Assembly (NCBI GenBank): GCA_014898425.1
Contig: RCSZ01000017.1
Span: 744,001-808,000 of the forward strand
Length of the DNA: 64,000 nucleotides
Origin: Botryotinia globosa
Taxonomy: Eukaryota; Ascomycota; Leotiomycetes; Helotiales; Sclerotiniaceae
Direction: 5' to 3'
Position 1 is the first letter of the stretch, and the number at the start of each line of letters is the position of its first letter. Below are positions 23,639-34,324 of this stretch, in pieces. The translations under genes were made by a program, and so were the position numbers. The notes below the pieces were generated by a model, which ran no database searches, was not told the DNA's origin, and saw only the letters and a program-made list of their open reading frames with translations.

Positions 23639-25471
23639 AATCCACTCTTTCAGAGAGCGTGATATCAAGATACAGCTCCTCTTCTCCGCGTTCACCCCTC
23701 CAGAAGTTTGTTGACTTTAAGAGCTCTTTGCAATTTCTCAACATCCAGGGTCACTTTTCAACAAACTCTGGTGTGACCTCCCAACTGCATGGATCTCAAG
23801 GACTGCCCCAAACGATAAGTCCACTCCTTTCGGATTTAGCATGACAGACTTCAACGAGATCATGGCAGAGATCGTCGTCATCGAAATCTTTACCTTTCCT
23901 TAACATGTTATCCCGTAATTCTGGGAAAGGAAACAGGTCCAAATAAGGATGATGGGAGACTTGACGTTGAAGTGCAGTTGGGCAGAGACTGGCTGGGCAG
24001 CTCGTGTCCCAAAAACGTGATGGGTTTTGAGAAAATGGTGAAATTGCATCTGCCATCAGCCAGTCAAGGTTGAACCCCAGGGCAACCATGTTGCAAAACA
24101 AAGCATGAAAGACGTTGAACTGAACCAGACTGAGAAGGAGGTCAGCGCGGGGAAAGTTGGATATGCGCTGACGAGAAATGAAATGCTCAACTTGTCTAAT
24201 AAGTCGGATACCCCGCTTTCTGGCCATCTTTTTTTGGGCTACCCTTTTATACTAAAAATCACTTTTTGATCTATCGATATCTCTATCAATATCTCTATCA
24301 ATATTAAAATAATTTAATAAAAAGATTTGTTTATATAATTCGAATTAATTAAAATTTATTTCTTAATTTTTAAATTTATAGGATTCTTATAGATCGGTTT
24401 CTGAAGCTTCAAAATATCGATTTTTAATATACATAGAAATTATATATAAATTTAAATTTTTATCAAATCTATAATAACTTTTAAGGAAAAATAGCTAAAA
24501 AAATAAATCATAACTTTTATTATAAATTTATAAGATTTTCAATTTAAAAGATTTTGAGAAAATAAAACATTCCTTATAAATAAATATTAAAAAAATACTC
24601 TCCAAGCTGTAGGGATTCTTTATACTATTCTTAATTTTCTATATATTAAATCTTTATATATATATTTTTTTAAATCTTTTTTTAATTTCTATATAAATTT
24701 AGATTTGAATTTTTCAAAGAGATATATATTTTTCTTTAATAATTGTCACATGCATGAAATCGAAATATACATCGAAACTAATAGAAGTTGTAAGCTTTAT
24801 CATTACACTATATATATAATCTAATCTAAAAGATATAATATCAAGGATCGAAATCCTAATAGCTTATTACTATATATATATCCTAACAATATTAATAGAC
24901 TAAAAAAGTGATTTTTGATGTAACAGGGTGGCTCAAAAGTGGGGTGGTCGACTTAATGCATTGAACCTGGGGAGGCTTCAGGTCTGATGAAATTAGAATT
25001 CGTTTGTAATCGTATTCAGTAAATTGCTCAGGGGAAACGGTATCTGCATGATCCTGGGGTTGCTTCCGTTGTTTGATGACTTCGAGGAGGGTTCTCAAGT
25101 GGGGGTCTATTCCTGGTTCCAATGCTTCCCCCTCTTCCATAACCAGGCTTGCAGGGGCTGATTGCTTGCTCAATAATTTTTTTTGTCTCCCTAAAAAAAC
25201 ATAAGAATATAAACATGATTCAAAGGGAGTTATTCCAAGGGTTTCGGCCGAGGCCAGGATAAAGATGCACAAGTATGTTTTTCCGGCTATCGAGCTTACG
25301 ATAAAGTCTTTGATGCAACCGATTCTGACGTTTCCTTCGCTCAGCAGCATTTGTACTACTTGTCCAATCATCCTCCGCAAAACGTACTTCCGCTTGCTGT
25401 GGCATTCGTCCCAATAAGACGCTTGCGACCAGTTCTCCACCCTCTTCTGGACGTCTTGTATTGCATTCCAT
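23639..25471 (-). pseudogene. bZIP/DUF3425 transcription-factor-like gene, split by a transposon
   Basis: The N-terminal part (minus, 25471 down to 24956) holds a bZIP basic region (NAAERRKRQNRLHQRLYRK), typical of fungal DUF3425 regulators, then a linker (GIDPHLRTLLEVIKQRK...LKPPQVQC) reached through a probable intron around 25140-25260. The C-terminal part (24199 down to about 23640) holds the DUF3425 body: LIRQVEHFISRQRISNFP, LLLSLVQFNVFHALFCNM, LDLFPFPELRDNML, DDDDLCHDLVEVCHA. The two parts are separated by the TIR element at 24202-24953. Two further in-frame TGA codons (near 23795 and 23759, minus) fall where TGG is expected (SP-stop-DP and EK-stop-PW), which fits G-to-A transitions. Such proteins are nuclear DNA-binding regulators; this copy cannot make a normal product. 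The 3' end is uncertain. Confidence 0.8.
24202..24953. mobile_element. 752-bp TIR element (family A) inserted in the bZIP gene
   Basis: Both ends begin AGTCG(A/G)..ACCCC when read inwards and form long imperfect inverted repeats that share AAAAATCACTTTTT. They are flanked by TA at 24200-24201 and 24954-24955. Removing the element and one TA rejoins the host gene in frame (TGC ATT ATT AGA CAA), which confirms the boundaries. The interior is A+T with no ORF. Near the right end it carries a mutated copy of the tRNA-like repeat described at 37773-37965. A TA duplication and an AGTC start are seen in Tc1/mariner (Fot1/pogo-like) elements; that class is an inference. Confidence 0.85.
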
Positions 25472-25528
25472 GTTGTGCGGACAAAATAAGCTATGAAAAG
25501 TATGATTGATATTCTTGTGAATCAGCAA

Positions 25529-27658
25529 TTGGGATTATATTCAACAATCTTCTTGACTTCGTTGAAGAACTTGTATCGGTGAACAACTCATTTTAAATTT
25601 GGTATCTGCAATCGATCACTAGTGGCGAAGTCCATGCACCGATCCCGCTCTTTAGCTTCTTGACGGCTGCTAGTCATCAGAGCACATGGCCGGCATAGTC
25701 CCAGCCGATGACTAATCAATTTCGCTTCAGCATGGTGAACCAAATTGACAGTTTTGAAGGCTGTCCCTCATCATTGTCATTATCATCATCATTACTGCCG
25801 TCACGCTACCTTAATTACTACATTAATTTAATTCTAAAGTATCTGATTCCGATTCTCGATCGGTTCATCGATTGGACAACAGCCTTTACTGAAGCTCGTG
25901 TTGATAAAGTTACGTCTCATTTGCCTACCCTACAAAACCACTATTCTCGTATCATACGGGACAGGTGGGGAAAACCGTACTTAACCGAAGCCTGAGATTG
26001 CGTGTATGAGATTTCAATAAGAGATTTAGTATATCTCAGATAGAGATCTACAAAACTAAGGGAAAATGTTAAAATAGCTCCAGATTCAAGGCTAACCGCT
26101 TATTTTAACCGGCTTGCCACATGATTGACCATTTCTTTTCCATTTCCACTTCCACTCCTACTTCAACTTTTCAACTCTTCAATTCTTCAATTGAAGCTAT
26201 TCAGAGGTAAATTATACATGATTTCAGCAATAGTAAGTCCAGTTTCATTAATTTCATCAATTTAATAAAGTTGAATGATTCAAAGTAAGTTTAAGCCCTG
26301 AAAGCTCTCTTTTCTTTTCCCATTCGCTTGCCCCCCCTTCTCCCCTTCGATATATTCAATATTTCAATCAATTTGTATAGTATATTTTCAATTTTTGATG
26401 ACAATGATGGGTATAAAGCTCTTCCGATCCTTCTGAAGGGGAGGAAGGATTGGAAAAGCTAGTAATAAAGTTAGAAAACATATAGAACATTCAATCGAAA
26501 GGGAATTATACTCAGTTATTTATATTCTATATAATAATGAGATCTCGGTGTATTATATACAAACTTTTATGCAATTTACGATGCCTTTGTGTTTGCCAAA
26601 AGGGAAAGAAACTTGACGTATACGGGGTTTTCACGGGAATCAGTTCTGTAGACGAAACCCGTATAATACGGGAATTGTGGTTTCGGAGGGCTATCTATCA
26701 TGCGGAGCGTGCCAAGTAGAATTTGGCCGCACTAATGCAGACTGCTTACGCCCTACTCCGAAGAGTCTACCGACAGTGGGTCTATTTGTGGTAAGCGTGC
26801 CGGCAAGTGAACTTTCAGACGCACGACGCAATCATTAAGGACCTTCAGCAGTACCGAAATCTCGATTCGTCATATTGCATATCATGGGTAGCACAGCCTT
26901 AGACTCGGCGTGATAATCAATGTAACCTTTCAGAATGTAAAGTTGGGCTTCTACAATAAGAATTATTCAGGGTTAGTACCGGTTCTTTGCCCTCAGGTAC
27001 GCTGAGATTCGAGATAATGACATCTGCTGTCAAGCAAACTAGATTACTGTACAACGAAACAGCTGAGATTTGTTGACTCTCCATTCGATCTGTAAGAACA
27101 GTATTTGGATTGTATAAACTATGAGGTCGCCGCTAACCCAGATGGAGTCTTCCTGATCTTCAAATTAGCACAAAAATGTCTCGGAAGCTTTAGCTACAGC
27201 TGCGACTTACCAATGGTTCATACTACCTTCCCTCAAGTAAATATGTAGACCGATCGCGATCAATACTCTGGAGAGAATACGACAGATATTCGAGATAGGA
27301 TTATCCTCGGAGCTTGTCGTAAATTAAACGTCTCTTGGCAAGAGAGCAATGCAACCGGGTATCGTGACAATTAACCCACAAGTGAAGGTTTGCAACCAAT
27401 TAGATTTGCGTCTTAGATGGTTAAAGTTTATTGGAAACACGCGTCCTGCAGTGCCTTGTAGAGGTAGTGTATCTTTGATTCCTTGAACAAACCTTACAGT
27501 ATTACTTGTGACGTAGCAGACGTCAAGTAGGCAGATCTTAGTTGCTGAACTCATCTACTTTAAGACCAGCGACATGTACCTTCGTCAGAAACTATCTTGT
27601 CACTCACATCCATAGAAAGCTTCGTTCTCAGACTCAATTCACAGAAAACAGCATCATC
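25529..27658. other. intergenic with one weak ORF
   Basis: A 95-codon ATG frame lies at 25708-25995 (plus; contains ILDRFIDWTTAFTEARVDKV). It has no recognisable family and follows a low-complexity Ser/Leu stretch, so I leave it uncalled. The rest is non-coding, with some polypyrimidine sequence near 26140-26180 and 26320-26345. Confidence 0.4.
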
Positions 27659-28729
27659 ATGAAGATAGGCGTCAGCATTGCTGCACTAAGCACCACTATT
27701 GCTAATATTTCCCTTGCAATGGCACAAAAGATTTCCTATGGGGCCGACAACTGGTATCGCAGTGATAATGTGACGGTTCAGCCGATCACTTTCCTGACCC
27801 AATTTCGAACTTCTGTCCCGGGAAATATTTTCTTTCCCAACGATCTTGCTCGCAGCAACCAGACCGCCAGTGCGCCGGCCATTGTCGTCCGTCATCCTAT
27901 GGGTGCAGTAAAGGAACAGAGTGCCAACCTCTATGCCACGAAGATGGCTGAGCAGGGCTTTGTGACTTTCTCGCTCGATCTTCCATTCTGGGGCTCTAGC
28001 GAGGGTGAGCCAATGAACACTGTATCGCCAGAATCCTACGCCGAGGCTTTCAGTGCAGCGGTGGATTATCTGGGCACACAAGCCTTAGTTGATCGCGAGC
28101 GAATCGGGGCGATTGGCATCTGTGGGAGCGGTTCGTTCGTTATCAGCGCCGCCAAAATCGATTCTCGCATCAAGGCTATTGCCACATCAAGCATGTACGA
28201 CATGGACTAAGTTACCCGCAATGGGATACGTCACGCCCAATCTCTTGAGTAGCGCAAATAATTGATTGTGCATGCATCAGAGCAGCGCTGAGCCGAGGTT
28301 GACGGGGCAGAAGTCGCGGTCACTGGCGGCGCACCTAACGTACTCACCAATGAGTCAACCCCCATTGACCGCAAGTTTTACGACTACTATCGCACCTCTC
28401 GTGGTGAGTTCACCCCGCCCATGACAACGCCAAACCTCACCACCCATCCCACTGTCGCAAGCCAAACCAAGTTCTTGAACTTCTATCCCTTCAACGACAT
28501 TGAGACCATCTCCCCAAGCCCGATGCTCTTCATTTCGGGTGACCAGACACACTCCCGTGATTTCAGCGGGGATGCCTGTTCGCGTGCTGGCTCGCCAAAG
28601 GAGTTGATCCAGATTCCGGGCGCAGGCCATGCCGGTCTTTACGATTGCGTCGAGCTAATTCCCTTGTCCAAGCTAATTTCCTTCGCCAAGCTCACCCAAT
28701 TTTTCGAGCAAAATCTTGCCGCCAATTGA
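27659..28729 (+). pseudogene. secreted dienelactone-hydrolase-like alpha/beta hydrolase with four premature stops
   Basis: The start is the ATG at 27659, giving a hydrophobic signal-like N-terminus (MKIGVSIAALSTTIANISLAMA). The body is an alpha/beta hydrolase: APAIVVRHPMGAVKEQ, ATKMAEQGFVTFSLDLPFWG, and a nucleophile elbow IGAIGICGSGSF with Cys in the nucleophile position, as in dienelactone-hydrolase-like enzymes. The frame then meets TAA (28208), TAG (28250), TAA (28259) and TGA (28289), and afterwards continues in the same frame to 28729 with ISPSPMLFISGDQTHSRDF (acid-residue strand) and IPGAGHAGLYD (the catalytic His motif). No frameshift is needed and the sequence between the stops is protein-like (VTRNGIRHAQSLE). 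Three of the stops can come from CAG, CAA and TGG by single transitions. Almost certainly inactive; an intron covering 28208-28291 lacks convincing splice sites. Confidence 0.8.
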
Positions 28730-31524
28730 GTGGCTGGAAAGGCGTCGTTTTTAAGATCTCCTCTTATGAGATGGGAATGCACATGTGTATAGATCAGACG
28801 GGGCGTGGGGGTAATTTTGTATTGGCAGGAGTGAATGAATACGAGGTTTATTGCTAGCATGTGTGTAGAGGCTGGAGTATTGCATGGTGGGATTGAAGCA
28901 AGTAGAATATTCACTTCTTTTTCACAAGCAAGAATGACCCCTTGCATTATTTTGTTAGCTTTAAAATGGACAAATTTAGTCTTGAAATTGTTTTACTCGA
29001 CGTACCGTGATGTTTCCCTCTTCTCTTGTCAGAAAGCTTACTTCATGGCTCCTTGCGAGATCTTTCATTACAGCCGTTGAGAGAATTTTCGTAGAAAAAT
29101 ATCGATTTCTCTGTAACAACGAACTCTATGATTCCAAGTATTGAAGTGTTCAATTAAGCCGTAGCCAGCTGTAACCAGCATACCAGGATCATACAACTAC
29201 TGAATTGCCAAGGCCTCACTTGGAGGGACACAATCACCAACACTTTTGATGGTAAATACAATGATAATGTTTTCGAGGCTCGTATACCATTACCAGAATA
29301 TCCGTAGTTGTGAGCTTTAAGATTTGAATGATCCCTGTCAGGAAAGTGAATGTGGTACGTAATAAGCTTTTGGTACATCAGCTTCTTGACTTCTGAATAG
29401 CTTCAAATATATATTGCAGAATCAATAAGACAACAATGGCGCTGATATTCCATCATCATCATCATCATCATCGAGCTGATGATAGAACTTACCGGTGGCC
29501 ACAGATTAGAAATGTATCATTCTTAGGACATTTGAGTATCCTGGTACCTACATCAAGTGAACTTCATAGGTAATAAACAAAGATTTGATCAGAACTGACC
29601 ACTGGCTTTAGTAGCGAGGAGCTTGTGATACTTTGCAGGAGAAGTACTGAATTAACGAAGTGGAAAAATTCTCAAACCTTACTATTGAATAGTGAGCTCA
29701 GCATTGGTAGACCGCATATATAACTAGGTAACTATATATGCCTGTGCATATGAGAGTTCGCACTGTGATTGAAGTGTCAGATCCGTGACAGGGTCACGAC
29801 TATCGCGTGATTCATATGCAGGCAAGTAAATAATAGTTCAACCCTCTATTATATACAAGATTATGAAGTGGCCAATACACACAAAGCCTGAAACTCTAAG
29901 AGTGCTGGCTCAAGGGCAACAGAGTGTACTGCGTGCTAATCCTCTCCCTCCCAGTGCTCGCAATCGGTAGGTATCGTACCTTCTTTCGCTACACTGAAGT
30001 CAGCACATTAGTCCAGAGCAGGCGATGATTTCATTTGTGATCCAGCCTATTGACTGGTCGCGATCAAATACTAGATCGTATCGATAGAGGTCAAATAAAT
30101 TAGAATAATAAAGCTGAAAAAATATTAGATTCTGAAAGATGTCAGTATCTCTTTTATAACAAAATGTCGCTTATTTCAAGCTAGTCTTGAACTAGGATTA
30201 GTATGATGAGTAATCACATGGATATTTGATAACCATTACGTTTCTTGATGATGTGGTGACTTATTTTTCGAAGCTTTTGAGTCGAAACCCGAACCAAACA
30301 ATCAATCTTGAGTCACCCTTCTATACCCCCCGACTCAATCCGACTCATGATCTGCCCGATCGGACCGTATCACCTGACCCACCAATTAGGAACACTGCAC
30401 TCATCCTCACTTTCGATCGTTTGATTTCCGTTACATAATTCGGATTTTCACAATAGCTATTTATACAACCAGATAAATAGCTTATCAAGATTATCGTGAT
30501 GTATGATCAGGTTGATGAAGCTTGAGTCGTTTAATGTAGTTTTAGAATTTATTGTAGATATACGAAGGCTTGCATTTTAATTGCAGTAGTACTAAAACCA
30601 TAAAATCAAGAATGATATATCTCTCGATACCTAACTAATGCTAGGCTGGTGTACATGAGAACAGTGAATCTATTCACCCAACCTCTATCAAATTATGCGA
30701 GAAGTCGAATGAGTGTAAAAGTACGCTGCGAAACCATTCTTAATCTAATCATGGCTTTTCGACGAGCATAGCAATTTTTACAGCAGATTTCTATGAAGAC
30801 ATATACAGGAAACGTTTCTACAAACAAAATACTTGTATGTATCAGTAATCAATCTAAACGAATATAGAATAGAATGAATGTATTGAAATCTCAGATTTGT
30901 ATATCAAGGTTTTTTTTGATCAGAAACTAAGAAGAATGGTACTATTACAGTTTTCTTCATATATTCGCTCTTCTCTCTTCATAGTTTAAAGTAGGCAATG
31001 AAACTATTCGCTCCCTACAATCCTTCGATACCTTATTTTGTGATAGAGTAAACTATCATACAGTCAATTGGGGCTCTTCGAATAGATTTTTCAAAAGCCT
31101 GTATTTATAGCTTGATATTCGGATAGCTTTAGAGCATTGAAAGCCTGTGTTTACATCATAGTCCTTGCTCCCTCCTAACCAAATTGATTCTGCTTCCGAT
31201 TTTCGATCCCGTCTTTTCCTGGCGAAGGTGATTTTGATTCACGAGGATATGAAATCCAAAAGGATGAAGAATTTCAATGGGGTATGTGATCGAAAACTAA
31301 TGAGGAAATTATAGTTTCTCTTGGTAGATCAGCTCTTCTCTTTTTGAAATTTACAGCAATCAATGAGACTATTCGATCCTCACAGTTCTCTTGTATCTCA
31401 CTACATGGCATTTTGTATGCTCGCGTACCCCAAACTCATTTTATTTCAATTTAACTTTATTCAATTTCTTTCTATCTTTTCTAATATACATCTTGATTGT
31501 TAACGATATATATATAGTTTAGTA
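28730..31524. other. 2.8 kb intergenic, nothing recognised
   Basis: Non-coding. A short ATC run lies at about 29451-29472. A 70-codon frame at 30226-30438 has no recognisable features. From about 30,900 the sequence becomes increasingly AT-rich towards the transposon block. Confidence 0.45.
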
Positions 31525-32034
31525 AGAGTTGGCGCCATCGCTCACCGCACCCCTGTGACAAATGTAACAAAATCCCCGCAAAAATAAGGTTTTCCTATAT
31601 AAACTATTATATTAAATATTTCATTCAAATCTTTATATATTTTTTTAAAAGCTTGGAAATAATAAATAATTATGATTGAAATATAAAAAATTATTCGAAA
31701 TATTTTTCACTATTTCTATTGAATAATTATATGGTATTGAAATAAAAAGTTTTCAGAAATTCTAATATGTAATGTTTTTTCTATATAAAATAAGCGAATT
31801 TTTATTAAAATTTAGAATTTTCAACTTTAATATCTTTGAATCTTATTTAAAAAATTAGAAAAAAAAATTCTATTCATTTTTTTTATAAAATTTGATTAAT
31901 TAAATAACATTTTCTAAAAGATTTTATAATTTTGTATTTTATTGTAATAAATAAACCAAGGTATAAAAAGTTGAATAATCCTATATTTTAGACGGAAAAG
32001 CGTTATATGTACAGTGAGTGATGGCCTCAACTCT
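31525..32034 (+). mobile_element. 510-bp TIR element, family B copy 2
   Basis: The left end AGAGTTGGCGCCATCGCTCA and the right end in reverse complement AGAGTTGAGGCCATCACTCA are inverted repeats flanked by TA. The subterminal motif (GTAACAAAATCCCCGCAAAA) is shared with copy 3, which lies in the opposite direction 1.25 kb away. The interior is A+T only. MITE-like. Confidence 0.85.
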
Positions 32035-32662
32035 TAGAAACACTTTTACGTACTTTCATAGAAATTTGTAGTTCGAGTCTCTAAAGAGACGAACAAAAAT
32101 CAGAGGGCTTTGAAACCCTTCTACTATTAATACTAAGAATGGGCACCCGGCCAAGCCTAGCCGGGTGGATCCGGCTATGAATTGCGGTATGTCGATGGCT
32201 ATCTACTTTGTTATATATCTTAAGATTGAATAGAAACCCCATGAGATGCTGTTGGACATTAGTGTGCCCCCAAGTATAATTATATAATATCCAGATAATC
32301 TCTTAAGCTATTCTTCAATCAATTATTAGATTATATAACCATTTGATTCAGTCATATGATTTAGCTATATGGTATGGTATTATCTGAGTTGTTGATATGA
32401 TTTGAAATAATTTTGTATCAGAAAATAGTGAGACGATTGTGTGATATATATTCTGAATACTTCAGATAACCGTCATTTTTTTCGTCTGATTTCCAGAGCT
32501 TTCGTCCAGCTGTATGCCTTGAGGATAGGGTAAATGCCCGGAAAGCACAAAAGCGCTGAGTCATGTAAGGACGCTCATGCCTGACTAATGCTACTTCGTA
32601 CTGATATTCTTAGTTTCAGAAGAGTACACATGACAAATTACCTAGATCCCAATTGTTGTCAT

Positions 32663-32737
32663 GGAGCGGCCATTCGACAGGTTTATACATAATACAACCA
32701 CTGTTCTGGGATCATCCGGAACACTCCATGCTTTTAT
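32663..32737 (+). repeat. 75-bp direct repeat, copy 1
   Basis: Begins GGAGCG and ends with a GGAAC..CTCC motif, followed by CTTTTAT. It matches the segment at 33158-33231 with scattered transitions (shared blocks include TTTATA, ACCACT and GGATCATC). The unit ends are inverted (GGAGCG / CGCTCC). Its nature is unknown; it could be the ends of a small element or a fragment of a dispersed repeat. Confidence 0.7.
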
Positions 32738-33157
32738 TTAACCAATCCCAAGTAATTAACTCCTCTGCATTTCTTAATATTAATCTCCCAAATTCTGCAT
32801 CCCGGTTTCCCTCCCTATTGTTTTGCCTGACCACAGGCGCCTGATCCTTCTCGTTATCCTCCTGGTTGTTTGATCGTTTCTCTATGTTGTCTGGTTTTCC
32901 TTGCGAACTCTCTGGTTTCTGCACAAACTTTTCTACTAATCCCTGAAAGTGTGTTCCGAATGCAAGGGTATTTTATTCTGAGATTCCTATTCTTTAGGAG
33001 TGAATTTGAGCGCGGATAATAGTATTTTGAATTCAATCTCGGTCTTTAGTCCAACTACAACTATTGCACTTCTAATAAAATTCTATGTTTATGATTACTA
33101 GCTCCTCCTAAATGACACATACCGGGTGGATCCAGGAAAGAAGGGAGTGAGTGTTAA

Positions 33158-33231
33158 GGAGCGATCACTTGATAGGGTTTATATAGTACGACCACTATCC
33201 CAGGATCATCTGGAACGCTCCATACTTTTAT
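33158..33231 (+). repeat. 75-bp direct repeat, copy 2
   Basis: Second copy of the repeat at 32663-32737, in the same direction, 420 bp downstream. Both lie in the spacer between family B elements 2 and 3. Confidence 0.7.
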
Positions 33232-33283
33232 AGATTAGTAGTAAAGTAGCGGATCCCTGTCTGTTTGAAGGCCTAGCCATGTA

Positions 33284-33792
33284 AGAGTTCTGGCCCCTGC
33301 TCACCGCATATGTAATGCTTTTCTAGCTAAAATATAGGATTATTCAATTTTTTATACTTTAGTTTATTTCTTATAATAAAAGATAAATTACAATTTTTTT
33401 AAAAAAAAATTATTTAATCAATCAAATTTTATAAAAAAATAAATAGAATATTTTTTTTAAATTTTTGAAATAGGATTTAAAAGAATTAAAGTTAAAAATT
33501 CTAAATTTTAATGAAAATTTGCTTATTTTGTATAGAAAAAACATTATATATTGGAATTTTTGAAAAAATCCGATTTCAATATTATATAATTATTTAACAA
33601 AAATAATAATAAATATTTTAAATAATTTTTTCACTTTTTATATTTTGATTCTAATTATTTATTATTTTCAATTTTTTAAAAAAGAAAATATAACAATTTG
33701 AATGAAATAATAATTTGTATAAGAAAACCTTATTTTTGCGGGGATTTTATTACATTTGTTACAGAGGTGCGGTGAGCAGGGGCCAGAACTCT
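33284..33792 (-). mobile_element. 509-bp TIR element, family B copy 3 (inverted)
   Basis: The ends AGAGTTCTGGCCCCTGCTCA on both sides are identical over 20 bp, making this the best preserved TIR pair of the family, flanked by TA. The subterminal motif AAAATCCCCGCAAAAATAAG is at the right end, so the copy is inverted relative to copies 1 and 2. The interior is A+T with no ORF. Confidence 0.85.
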
Positions 33793-34324
33793 TACAAGAA
33801 TAAGCAATCTCCATACTTGAGACTAGCCTTCTAGCTGAGTATACTACGATAGCCCAGTGACTTAAGGTCATTCAGCTACGTTCATACACATATAGTAGTA
33901 TCAGGTATCTCATTAAATTTATAATTCTTAGTATACAAAAGCAAATGGAGCAAGAGCAGTTAGTATTAGTAAAAGCTCTAATTTGTATTCAAACTCCTGA
34001 CCTCATAGCTAATCAACATATATAGATTAGATAATGCTTTTAATACTCTTATATTCTGATCTATACTTCGCACTATGCTCATCAGAAGTCTCATTTGAAA
34101 TACAATTCAATTATATTTGTGAATTATAAATAATCAAGTATTTAATCTTGAATTTTCTTTAATCTTAAATGATATACAACTATCTATGAGAGTATATGAA
34201 CCATCACAGGCACGTGATCGGCTTCGCTAGTCATATCAGCTACCCAGTCTTTTCCGTATGAGTTAGAAGCTTTACTTTTAATTTTTCGAGGCTCTTTAAG
34301 ATCTTTATTAATAACTACTTAATA
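33793..34324. other. AT-rich spacer, nothing recognised
   Basis: About 530 bp between family B copy 3 and element C. No gene or repeat that I can define. Confidence 0.4.

Larger units (their letters stand above)
32035..33283. other. spacer between two family B elements, with a direct repeat
   Basis: Holds a GC-rich hairpin (CCCGGC...GCCGGG, about 32146-32165) and the 75-bp direct repeat listed separately. No gene supported. Confidence 0.4.

Noticed and set aside
24202..24227. ATG at 24227 as the start of an independent DUF3425-only gene
   Set aside because: These bases belong to the TIR element; the gene's real upstream half is on the other side of the element.
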